From contig CM064424.1 in assembly GCA_032690845.1 (NCBI GenBank), forward strand, positions 50,419,511 through 50,483,510: a stretch of 64,000 nucleotides of DNA, written 5' to 3'. Positions within the stretch are counted from its first letter, which is position 1, and each line of letters starts with the position of its first letter. A model generated the notes under the pieces. It was not told where the DNA came from. It was given only the letters and a program-made list of their open reading frames with translations, and did no database searches. The DNA comes from Eleusine coracana subsp. coracana (Eukaryota; Streptophyta; Magnoliopsida; Poales; Poaceae). This document shows positions 10,568 through 20,053 of the stretch, piece after piece. A program made the translations under genes and the position numbers.

Positions 10568-11485
10568 CTAAGTCCTGTCTCCAACTGGTGCCTCGTAGTC
10601 TACATCAGACTCCTCGTCCATATCCTCCTGCGGCTCCTCCTCCACTGGTGCTGCCTGAGGTGATAGAGCCGCCTCTAGCTGCTCCTGCAGGCCCTGGTTC
10701 TCGTGAGCCAGGGTCTCCAAGTCCTCTCCCATAAGCTCCATCTCGTGCTGTGCAGCCGTCAACTGATGCTGTAGGTGCTCGTTGTGGTTGGCACGCTGCT
10801 GCATAATCGTGCCACGTCTATCGACCTCCTGCGCGAGAGTGTCGCGTTGTCCAGTGACCTCAGTAACGCGAGTCTCACTTGCCTCAAGAGCAGCGGTCAA
10901 CCGCTGAACCTCCCTCTGCTGTGTGTCCACCTGTGTCTGTAGGTCGTTCCTCTGTGTCCAGACCTGCTCAGCGTTAGGCAGTAGGATCCTGCTGTGGCTG
11001 CTAGCCTCCTCATCCAAGTTGAGGAGGTACTCGGAGTAGTGGGACACACGGTGGTACCCCACGTGATACGTCGAGTAGTCATTGCGGGCGATGCGCCTCA
11101 CGCACCTCTGCCAGACCGGGTTGGCCTGGTGCCAGATCGGGATCATCTCAAACGGAGTCCCAGAGAGCGCTGCCGTGTGGCGCCCGCAGAAGTGGGTGAG
11201 AGCCCTGTGGGCGACTCTCTCCAAGCCCTCACGAAGGCTCCCACAAGTCACCCTGCTCTCCATCCCCGCCATGCCGAGGTTGCGCGGGTGAGTGGGCACG
11301 CTGATGTGCACCTCTGCAAGAGTCACACCGTGGCGGCGGACCTCACGGCCCTTGTAGGAGGGTGGCTCGTCGTAGCCCAGCAAGCGGAGCAAATCCCACA
11401 AAAGTGTAGGAAAGCCACGGTGGTGGAGACCAGTGGTGTAGCGCCACCCGTCGTGCGTAAACTCCTCAAAACCGTGATCACCCAT
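10568..11485 (-). CDS. Extra ORF 1 of the Tekay-like element: paralogue of extra ORF 2
   Basis: The open frame starts at 11536, but I prefer the methionine at 11485 ('MGDHGFEEFTHDGW'), because the 17 residues before it are hydrophobic and have no counterpart in the paralogue. About 305 residues. The N-terminal domain matches extra ORF 2 in order and spacing: 'GFPTLLWDLLRLLGYDEPPS', 'GREVRRHGVT', 'VHISV', 'ALTHFC', 'GTPFEMIPI', 'WQRCVRRI'. A long Gln/Glu/Arg-rich heptad region (about residues 165-280) predicts a strong coiled coil, then an acidic tail ends the protein. It is far GC-richer than extra ORF 2, so the two copies diverged long ago or the base composition shifted. Function unknown. 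If the upstream Met is real the N-terminus could be a signal-like stretch; I think this less likely. Confidence 0.68.
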   Translation of the reverse strand: MGDHGFEEFTHDGWRYTTGLHHRGFPTLLWDLLRLLGYDEPPSYKGREVRRHGVTLAEVHISVPTHPRNLGMAGMESRVTCGSLREGLERVAHRALTHFCGRHTAALSGTPFEMIPIWHQANPVWQRCVRRIARNDYSTYHVGYHRVSHYSEYLLNLDEEASSHSRILLPNAEQVWTQRNDLQTQVDTQQREVQRLTAALEASETRVTEVTGQRDTLAQEVDRRGTIMQQRANHNEHLQHQLTAAQHEMELMGEDLETLAHENQGLQEQLEAALSPQAAPVEEEPQEDMDEESDVDYEAPVGDRT

Positions 11486-11631
11486 CTGGAACAACAACCC
11501 AATGGTGAGTATAGTGTTCCACAACAAGGAATGCATATCATATAAAGTACTGTAAATACGGAAACAAGTTTTAGTTTAACATTTTCCAGTCTCAAGGGGC
11601 AATAATACGATAACGGTTCTTATTGCAACAA
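11486..11631 (-). other. Truncated 5' leader of the Tekay-like element
   Basis: Short noncoding stretch upstream of extra ORF 1. It ends abruptly at 11631, where target-element sequence begins. The primer-binding site that should follow the 5' LTR is absent. Confidence 0.55.
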
Positions 11632-11944
11632 GGTGGTGTTTTGATGCAAGATAGTAAACCTGTTGCAGACTTTAGTGAGAAAATTACTAGGCCTATTTTG
11701 AATTACTCCACATATGATAAGGAATTGTATGCACTTGTATGTTGTTTTGAGACGTGGCATCATTATTTGTTGCCCAAAGAATTTGTTATTCATTCTGATC
11801 ATGAATCACTTATGTATATTCGTTCTCAATGTAATTTGAACCATAGACATGCTAAATGGATTGAGTTTATTGAGTCTTTTCCTTACATTATTAAACATAA
11901 GAAAGGGAAGGATAATGTGATCGCTGATGCTTTATCTAGGCGCT
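11632..11944 (+). pseudogene. Duplicate of the insertion-site flank: CRM-like RNase H fragment
   Basis: This 313-bp stretch repeats 1720-2032 base for base in length, with a handful of substitutions, and ends with the same GCGCT before the same LTR terminus. It encodes the CRM-like RNase H segment 'LYALVCCFETWHHYLLPKEF' to 'VIADALSRR'. It lies inside the Tekay-like element between its leader and its 5' LTR, where no target sequence should be. Both copies differ from the related minus-strand element at different sites, so the duplication is not recent. Probably produced by recombination between chromatids. Confidence 0.88.
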
Positions 11945-14900
11945 TGAGGCGCCCCTTCCCGGAGGATCGAGGTCCCGACGGTGCTGATAGCGCAGACACT
12001 TGATAATACAACATTGGTCCAAATTTAAGTTGAATATTACATTAATTCGAAGGTTCAGAGTGCAGCGGAATTAATACAAGTTCATAATGTTTTGAAAACA
12101 GCGGAAGCAATTAACGTAAAGAAACTACGAGCTCGACGATACAGCATAGTGATGATCCCTGCCCGGAGAACCATCACCCTAGGAGCACACACATCACTGC
12201 GGCGGCGAGTCGGACTCCCAGTGGGCAGTCCAACCCTCGGGGACTTGCACGTCCCAAGGCATCACATTCTCAGGCAATTCAATCTCTTCTTGACATGTAA
12301 ACAACGATGGCACAAAGCCTGAGTACTAATTACTCAGCAAGACTTACCCGTTGAAACACCTAGACATGCAAGGGCTCTAATAGGGTAGCTTGTTTGAAAG
12401 GACTCGCACAAGGCAACCTATTAGTTCTATCGAGTTTTATTGAGCCATGTTAATTGGGTGAAGCAGGATGTAACTTTAGTGGAGCTATATAGGATAATAA
12501 AGCCAATACAGGGGTGACAGCAGTGCAAGAGCATCAGTAGTAGTAGTCAACAGAAGGGGCAATAATCAACTTTCAAAAAAATCATGTTGCAACTACATGA
12601 CGACTCAGTGACCAAGCGGTACTCGTTACTGCGAGCGACAGCAATTGCAATCGATTTACCCAGCTGGAAAAACCCGAAATACACGACACATACGCACCAA
12701 TTAAGGTCGTATATGGAAACCTTTCACAAGGACGAAAACAACTTGGTCCGGGTCCAGTCTCAGCGAGTGGGCATGTCGTCCTACCAGCAGTACTTCGCGG
12801 TGTGGACCGCCCACTCCAGCAGCAGAAGGGTCAACGACCACTGTACTAGGTACTGTCCTAATTGCCGCGTCAATGCTACATCAGTTTACTAGTACCCATA
12901 GACTAGCATGCTTTCGGTACTGCTCGAGACTTGACCAAGGGGCCGACCACGGACGGTTCCTAGGGTGGGCAAGGCAGGGCTACCGCAGTCAACACCCATG
13001 TGTGACTGCAAACTATACATGCATAATCCCTGCCCGGCCATAACATTAAAGTAAACTTCTTCCATTAAATTCAGATTTAGTGATCAAGTCATTCCTTAGT
13101 AATAATGTCTACCGAGACTATTAGTCACTAAGCATAGCGATACGGTACCGTTCGTATCACAGTTCTAATAATAAGCAAGCGTCATTTGGGGGTCATGCAA
13201 GGTGGATTTCCAATCAACTCCTATGACCTAATGCATCAACAATCATAGACGTAACAGTGATATAAACTAGCAAATTTTATAAATGGGCAAATGCAAATCG
13301 GGGCTTGCCTGGATCGACACTGGTGTTAGCAACTTCAACTTCTGGCTCCTGGTGTTCAGTGTCCTTCTGAAGATCCTCTTCAGCTCCTGGTTGTCGTTAC
13401 CTATATGACGGAAGATGTTTTACGGTATGTTCGTGACACCGTCACATGCAATGATATGATGGATGCGGAGTGCCGTGTTGTAATATGATAATCGGTTTCC
13501 TAATATGTTCTAGAAGACATATGCTTCAGAGAAGTAAGGTTGTTATTGAGGACTTTAGGTATATATATTCCTTATGCATTTAAATAAAGTAACTGAGTGA
13601 TATGGGCATTTAAATTAATTAGTAAAATAAATTTAAGTTTCAAGACATGTGTGATTTACTGTATACAGAGAGCTATATGAGTGATTTTTGTGTCAAGTGG
13701 CAGGGGCAATTTATTTACAGAATAATTACTAAGATTAATCTAAGCAAATACACTAAATAATTCCAGAGCCTAAAATAATCCATATTTTACCAAACCAAAA
13801 TTTGTGGTGGTAGATAATCATATGTTTATTGAGCATGCTAAAAATCAGGATTTAATTTTATTCCTAGAATTTCTAGTGCATTAACTAGTGTTTAAGCAAT
13901 TAAATGAATTAATAAAAATACATGTACAGAGACTATGATTTATCATTTTACTAAAATAGAGCTCTAAAAGATGAACCCAGCAAAATTTGTTTGGGCTGAT
14001 TTGGGTTTGAAATCGATTTACTATGAATTTTTGAAGTCTTAATGGTTTTCTAGAATTTTCTTGGCTTTAATCTATTAAAACATTGCCACATCGGGCCAGG
14101 TCAGCAGACACGTCAATGCCACGTCGGCTCCAGCTCGGCTGCCAGTAGGCGCCAGTCGGACGGCAGGTCAGCGGCGCCGGAGCTTGCCGGAGAACGGTCA
14201 AGCTCGCCGCTGGCAAGCACACGTGAGGGAAACTCGCCGCGGAAGCATTTTTCTAACACGCACATCGAGGCGAACGCGTCTGGAGGGTTGGCGAGGACAG
14301 AGGCTCACCGGAGAGGGTCGACGTCGAGTGGCGGCGGAACTCTGATCTTCGGCGGCGTCGCGTTTCTGGAACGGGGCAGCAAATCGGTTGCCGTCTTCGC
14401 GTAGAGCACCAGCAGAAGGCGGAGAACAACGGCGTTGATGATGTCGTTGTGGACTCGGGTCGGAACTAGTAGCTCGTCGGCGAGGCGGCTTCGGCAAACG
14501 GCGGCGATGGTAGAGTCCGGGGAAAAATTGTCTCTGCGCGCAAAGAAGCGATCAAACACGGTGCTTGGGGTCAGGGAAATCGTCGAGGGGTGTGCGCACC
14601 TGGATGTGCAAGAACCGGATCGGGAGGCTTACGGTGCTTGGTAAATTTTGAGCTGCGGCAATGGGGATCGCCGGATAGGTTCCAAGTGGAGGGGGATGGT
14701 GGCAAGGGAGAGTCGCACAGGGAGGATGCGCTACGTATGTGTCTTTGAATCGGGTTGGGAGGCAAAGGGGAAAACAGGGCTCGAGATTGCGCTCGAGCTC
14801 TGAAATGGCGGAATGGTGGAGGAATGAGAAGGAGAGAGTGGGGAGCAGAGTGCAGGGAGTTGAAATGAGAGTGCTCGGAGGGTGTCATGTGGTGGTGCAA

Positions 14901-15646
14901 GGGTCAGCGCATCGATTTGCGTTTGGTCGGAGTGATGGGAACGGTCGGGAGCAGGGTGGCCGAGCGGCAAGGTCATGTCAATGGCATGCAGAGGAGAGGG
15001 GGAGGAAGAAGGCCGTTGGCCGGGCTCGGGCGGCAGGGCAGTGGCAGGGGGCAATGTAGCGCGCGCTCGGTCCCGAGGCTGGAGTGATGGTCGTCCGTTC
15101 GGTGCGCCGGCGTGGACAGAGAGAGAATCGGCGTCGACAGAAGAAGAAAATTTTCCTCTGAACCCCCCAAACTTTCAGATTCTTCGCAAAAAGGTCCTTG
15201 GTCAATGCTGGATTTTGGAAAAATCAAAATAAAATAGCTAGAAATTCCCAAAAATTGTGAAACTTGGTGAGTTGACTATTTAAATAGTGGAGGACACTCA
15301 GGTGAATTTTTATTTGTGATTTCCATAAAAATATTTTTAGTATTTAATAATTGCCCTAAGTAGATACTTAAGCATTAATTAATTAATTGTGGCTTTTGCA
15401 ATTTAGATAAAATGCTCAATAAATTCATAAAATTCTATTTTATTATTACCATTCTGATTATGAATTTAATTGTATATGTTATATAGAAAATTTTTAAATT
15501 GCTTCATAATTTGGTTGCAGGGTTTTTTTGTTTTTCCTAGAATTAATTCCAAATTTTAGGGAGGCTTTCCTATTTCATGCCATCAGTACTCATATCCTTG
15601 TGCTCCTTATGCTTGTTAATTGGAATGGGACACCTGGGGTGTCAAA
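11945..15646 (-). repeat. 5' LTR of the Tekay-like element (3702 bp)
   Basis: Minus-strand LTR from 15646 to 11945, flanked right by GCGCT and left by the duplicated flank ending in GCGCT. Its first bases read TTTGACACC instead of TGTGACACC, a single change. It contains the GC-rich block (about 14264-15250) missing from the 3' LTR; the several overlapping ORFs there on both strands are low-complexity and not genes. The rest, including 11945-14260, matches 2033-4300 closely. The tract near 15240-15530 is AT-rich. Confidence 0.85.
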
Positions 15647-15651
15647 GCGCT
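15647..15651 (+). repeat. Target-site duplication GCGCT (right) of the Tekay-like element
   Basis: Partner of 2028-2032. After it the CRM-like pol frame resumes ('YTLLSQLD'). Confidence 0.85.
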
Positions 15652-16904
15652 ATACTTTATTGTCTCAACTTGATTGTAAAATTTTTGGACTTGAGGCAAT
15701 TAAAGAACAATATGCTGCTGATGTTGATTTTATGGATGTATTGCTGCATTGTAAAGAAGGTCGTGCATGGAACAAATTTGTGTTGACTGATGGATTCTTG
15801 TTTAGAGCTAACCGCCTATGCATTCCAGTTGGTTCCATTCATCTTTTGTTGTTACAGGAGGCGCATGGAGGTGGATTGATGGGTCATTTTGGTGCCAAGA
15901 AGACGGAGGAAATTTTGGCCACACACTTCTTTTGACCAAGGATGAGGAAAGATGTTGAGCGCTTTGTTGCTCGCTGCACTACATGTTATAATGCTAAGTC
16001 TCCCTTGAATCCACATGGTTTATACATGTCACTTCCTGTTCCTTCTATTCCTTGGGCGGATATTTCTATGGACTTTGTTTTAGGACTGCCTAGGACTAAG
16101 AGGGGGAGTGATAGTATTTTTGTTGTTGTGGATAGATTTTCTAAGATGGCACACTTTATACCATGTCATAAGACTGATGATGCTAGTTATATTGCTGATC
16201 TCTTTTCAAAGAAATTGTACGTTTGCATGGTATGCCTTCTACTATTGTTTCAGATCGTCATGCAAAATTCTTGAGTCACTTTTGGCGCATGCTTTGTAAT
16301 AAGTTGGGTACAAAGTTGTTGTTTTCTACAACTTGTCACCCACAAACTGATGGACAAACTGAGGTGGTGAACCGCACTTTGGGTACTATGTTGAGAGCTA
16401 TTTTGAAGAAAAATTTGAAGCAATGGGAAGAATGTTTGCCTCATGTTGAGTTTGCATATAATCAGGCAACACATTCTACTACCAAGGTAAGTCCTTTCAC
16501 GGTAGTGTATGGTTTTGATCCCCGTACTCCACTTGATATACTTCCTCTACCTATTAATGAGAGAGTTCATATTGACCACTAGACTTAGCACTGAAAATAT
16601 GAATGACAAGTATAAAATTGCTGGTAGTAAAGGTAGAAAAGAAGTAAAACTTGATTTAGGAGATTTAGTATGATTACACTTGAGAAAGGATAGATTTCCA
16701 GATTTGAGAAAGTCTAAATTAATGCATAGAGCTGATGGTCCTTTCAAAATAATTGAGAAGATTAATGATAATGCTTACAAACTTGAGTTGCCTCCCGAGT
16801 TCGGGGTTAGTCCTACTTTTATCATTTCAGATTTGAAAACCATACATGGGAGAAGAGAATGAGCTTGAGTCGAGGACGACTCCACTTGAAGAGGGGGGGG
16901 GGGA
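15652..16904 (+). pseudogene. pol: CRM-like pol fragment: integrase
   Basis: Continues RNase H/integrase from 'YTLLSQLDCKIFGLEAIKEQ'. The HHCC zinc finger is split by a stop at 15935 (TGA where TGG is expected) and its last part has 'CTTCYNAKS' where the better copy has 'CTTCQKAKS'. The core follows: 'ISMDFVLGLPRT' (first Asp), then a frameshift near 16215, 'IVSDRHAKFLSHFW' (second Asp), 'TDGQTEVVNRTL' (Glu). About 50 bases are missing near 16575 compared with the complete copy. The tail 'KLELPPEFGVSPTF' runs into the polypurine tract and LTR. Inactive. Confidence 0.9.
16889..16904 (+). promoter_or_regulatory. Polypurine tract of CRM-like element 1
   Basis: AAGAG followed by a run of G (11 G at 16893-16903) and A, immediately before the LTR start TGATGAGG. 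The G run is longer than in the complete copy (five G), probably by slippage, and it disturbs the pol frame that crosses it. Confidence 0.8.
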
Positions 16905-17826
16905 TGATGAGGACATCACTCCTAAGGATACATGCAACACTCCTCCAATTCTGGACTTGCAAGGTCCAATGACTAGAGCTCGTGCACGACGACTAAATTT
17001 AGAGGTGAGCTCGTTCCGACATTCTTTATTATATGTCACTTTTGAGAATGGTTTGCTACCTAATGATTATATTGTAACTAGGAACCATGGAGAGGACCAG
17101 GAGATGATGGAAGAAGGACTTGGAGAGGTGGATGACCAGCAAGGACATGGAAGCCAAGGTGGAGGCCCAACCAAAACCGACTTCGAGTCTGTTTTGGGGC
17201 TCAGGACCAGTCTGCACTAAAACGGATGCTCAGGACGCATACGGACTCGGATTTGGACGTTGTACATATGTGTGGAAAGATAAGAAGAAGAACTTTCCAA
17301 TGCCGTCGGTTTGATATCAAAATTCATCTGGAGTCATCGGGAATCGTTGAAACAAGAGAGGGTCCAGAATCTGTTTTGGTGCTGCGTCGCCTGTTTTTAG
17401 CCTTTGGGCTTTGTATCTAGTTGAGCCCAATTAGGGGCGCATCCAGAGGGTCTTGCATGATCCTAGGATCTTCATATACAGCCTCCACCACACCATTAGG
17501 GTTTGGGTTTTTCTTAGATTATTCTGTTCATAACAGTTTTGCCGTCATCATGGTTTGTGAGACCGCAACTTCGTGAGATTCATAATACATCTGCAATTGT
17601 GTTGCATTCTTCTTTGTTCTTGCTTGTGTTCTTGATTCGCAGGCAGAAATTAGCCTTCTCGGCAAGGTCAATTGTTTTAGAACGGTTGATAACCAGAGGA
17701 GACGTCGTGCTGTGATTGCGGGGTTTAGAACGTGTTGTTCTGTAGCCGGATCGGTTTGTGTGTCACCTCCAACCAAATCAACATATCCAGAACCTTTCGA
17801 AAGATTGGGAACCCTTGTCCACATCA
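16905..17826 (+). repeat. 3' LTR of CRM-like element 1
   Basis: 922 bp from TGATGAGGACATCA to CCACATCA. The boundaries are fixed by comparison with the complete element, whose LTRs are bounded by a target duplication. The pol frame continues into the LTR and encodes the tail containing 'GPMTRARARRLN'. The putative promoter near 17470 reads CTTCATATACAG. Target duplication expected at 17827-17831 (gaatt). Confidence 0.88.
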
Positions 17827-18453
17827 GAATTGCTTTGGTCTAATTTAGGACTTTCCAATCAATTTTATCTTACCTATGCGGGGGAGGGGGGGGGATAAGA
17901 TTGAATAGTACTCGAATACGAATCCTCTTCTCGGGGATCATAGTCACCACTGACCCCTCTGTCCGGTCACTTCATCCTGAAGCTGAAACTTCTCGTCCTT
18001 ACTTGTCTTCATTTCCTGGCTTCTCCGAACGGCTCCTTGGCTTCTCCACTGTCAACTAGTGCCTGTGATTTAACCGAGCAATCTTGCACATCACCGGCTA
18101 GACAAGACCTAAGAGAATGACCTAGACCCCCTTGATAGTCCAGTTTTTCCTATGGACTCAAAGCCCTAACAACTAGACAAGAGTTCCCAACACTTGCTCC
18201 ATAGCTTGTCCTCAGCTTTGATCCATCTCCATCAACCCTTAGACTCCATCAAGCTCATCAAGCCTCCATGCTTGTGGTCATTGTCATTAATCACCAAGGA
18301 AACCATCATCCATATGATTTATAATAGGGTTTAGAGATGATTCCTGCAAACACAATACTCGTGTAGATATTAACCCAGAATTTCATAGTTGACATCTATC
18401 ATCAAAACATTCGTACCTTAGGGATCCAATCATCAATGATCATGAAGCTTACA
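17827..18453 (-). repeat. Partial 3' LTR of a Sirevirus-like Ty1/copia element
   Basis: On the minus strand the LTR would start TGTAAGCTTCATG at 18453, right after a purine-rich tract, as in Sirevirus (Opie/Ji/SIRE type) elements of grasses. A candidate TATA segment (minus strand CTATTATAAATC) lies near 18320. Its 3' end is cut at 17826, where CRM-like element 1 was apparently inserted. A mixed G/A run lies at 17879-17895. The assignment rests on the polypurine-LTR junction motif only. Confidence 0.5.
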
Positions 18454-18468
18454 ATCTCCCCCTTTTTA
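18454..18468 (-). promoter_or_regulatory. Polypurine tract of the Sirevirus-like element
   Basis: Minus strand: CTAAAAAGGGGGAGAT directly before TGTAAGC, next to a 'TTGTCATCAATCAC' segment, a combination I know from Sirevirus 3' ends. Confidence 0.55.
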
Positions 18469-19131
18469 GTGATTGATGACAATGACTACTTATCATAATC
18501 TTAACAAGAAACAACCGGGCTAAAAGAGCTACACTACGATCGAGAGGAATCACAACAGCATAAGAGAGAAATGCATAAGATCCTGCTCAATCAGTCATCA
18601 TCAAGAGTTAAAAGGAAAAGATAGAAAAGCACACTCTAGATGATAAGGCATGCTTGTCATTGTAGCATATTAAAGAAAGCATAGATACATGCAATGCAAG
18701 ACATGAATGATGATATGCAATAGATTAGCATGGCAATGCATAGGAATTAAAAGCAAGCAAGCAATCATCATCATGAAATCATACATAGGCATACAAGATA
18801 ATTAATGAACACAAAGCACTGCATATGAAAATAAACCAAGTGAGATCAAAATGAGTCAAACACAAGCGAATGAAAATCATGACTCATCAAAATCCACGAA
18901 CATCTTGATAAAACCATCAAAAGATTCAAATGTATCTAACTCCCAAAACAAATGTACAAGTATGCGCATGCTCCCTCGAGATACAAGCTACTCTCTCGGT
19001 CGCAACAGGATCACACTCAGACTCCCCTAACCTATGAGTACCACTTCTCCCCCGTTGGCAACAAGCACCAAAAAGCGGGAAAAAGATGAACATCTAAGTG
19101 CTCGTGGTCGAAGGAAGTGGTACATCGACGT
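18469..19131 (-). other. 3' noncoding internal region of the Sirevirus-like element
   Basis: AT-rich noncoding sequence between the accessory ORF region and the 3' LTR. It holds a second polypurine-like segment (plus strand 'cttctcccccgttgg', 19046-19060); multiple polypurine-like copies in this region are a described Sirevirus trait. The region is broken at 19131 by CRM-like element A and continues at 26930. No ORF recognised. Confidence 0.45.
19127..19131 (+). repeat. Target-site duplication GACGT (left) of CRM-like element A
   Basis: Identical to 26930-26934 on the other side of the element. This proves the LTR ends TGATG...CATCA. Confidence 0.92.
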
Positions 19132-20053
19132 TGATGTGGACAAGGGTTCCCGATCTTCCGAAAGGTTCTTGGTAAGTTGATTTGGTCGAAGACGACACAC
19201 AAATCGATCCAGCTTCAGAACAGCACGTTCTAAACCCCGCAATCGCAGCACGACGTCTCCTCTGGTTATCAACCGTCCAAAAGACGATTGACCTCGCCGA
19301 GAAGGCTAATCCCTGCCTGCGAATCAAGAACACAAGCAAGAACAACGAAGAATGCAACACAATTGCAGATGTATGATTAAACTCTCGAAGTTGGGGTCTC
19401 ACAAACCGATGAACGGCGAAACTGTTTATGAACAGAATTGATCTAAGCAAAACCCGAACCCTAATGGTGCGGCGGTGGCTGTATATAAAGACCCTAGGGT
19501 CAGCAAGACCCTCTGGAGGCGCCCCGAATTGGGCTCAACTAGATACAAGGCCCAAAGACAAAAAATAAGCGACGCAGCACCGACATAGATTCTGGACTCT
19601 CTCTTGTTTTGACGATTCCCGATGACTCCGGATGAATTTTGACATGAGGCCGGCGGCATTGGAAAGGTCTTCTCCTTATCTTTCCGTGCATATGTAGAAC
19701 GTCCAAATCCGAGTCCGTATGCGTCCTAGGCGACCGTTTTAGTACAGACTAGTACTGGGCCCCGAAACAGACTCGAAGTCGGTTTTGATTGGGCCTCCAC
19801 TTTGGCTTCCAAGCCCTTGCTGGCCCTCCACGTTCCAAATCCTTCTCCCATCATCTCCTGGTCCTCTCCATGGTTTCTAATCATAAAATAATCATTAGGT
19901 AGCAAACCATTCTCAAAAGTAACATATAGCGAAGAACGTAGGAACGAGCTCACCTCTAAATTTAGTTGTCGTGCACGAGCTCTAGTCATTGGACCTTGCA
20001 AGTCCAGATTTGGAGGAGTGTTGTGTGTATCCATAGGAGTGATGTCCTCATCA
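19132..20053 (-). repeat. 3' LTR of CRM-like element A
   Basis: 922 bp, TGATGAGGACATCA at 20053 to CCACATCA at 19132, with perfect TGATG/CATCA inverted ends. Minus-strand CTTTATATACAG near 19480-19490 is a plausible TATA box. The pol frame enters the LTR and stops at 19726. Confidence 0.93.

Larger units (their letters stand above)
2033..15646 (-). mobile_element. Tekay/Del-like Ty3/gypsy chromovirus with two extra 5' ORFs
   Basis: Minus-strand element inserted in CRM-like element 1 with target duplication GCGCT. In its own 5' to 3' order it has a 3.7-kb LTR, an anomalous 313-bp piece of the target element, two extra ORFs with coiled coils, gag with a zinc knuckle, protease, reverse transcriptase, RNase H, integrase and a C-terminal chromodomain, a polypurine tract and a 2.57-kb LTR. 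The order PR-RT-RH-IN-chromodomain is that of plant chromoviruses, and the chromodomain and integrase tail resemble the Tekay/Del clade. Several stops and frameshifts make it inactive. The primer-binding site expected beside the 5' LTR is missing because of the rearrangement at 11632. Confidence 0.85.
991..17826 (+). mobile_element. CRM-like Ty3/gypsy element 1, 5'-truncated in the window and interrupted
   Basis: Plus-strand CRM-type chromovirus. The internal region begins mid reverse transcriptase where the left-edge LTR was inserted. It runs to 2032, is interrupted by a Tekay-like element (2033-15646), resumes at 15652, and ends with a polypurine tract and a 3' LTR at 17826. Its pol is nearly collinear with the complete minus-strand CRM-like element at 19132-26929, which fixes the family. 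The 5' LTR, leader, gag and protease must lie left of the window. Frameshifts, stops and a small deletion show it is dead. Confidence 0.85.

Noticed and set aside
10994..11545. 183-codon plus-strand ORF
   Set aside because: Antisense of extra ORF 1, whose frame is supported by similarity to its paralogue.
14198..15251. Cluster of 60-109-codon ORFs on both strands
   Set aside because: Same GC-rich LTR block as above in the other copy; low complexity and no conserved frame between the copies.
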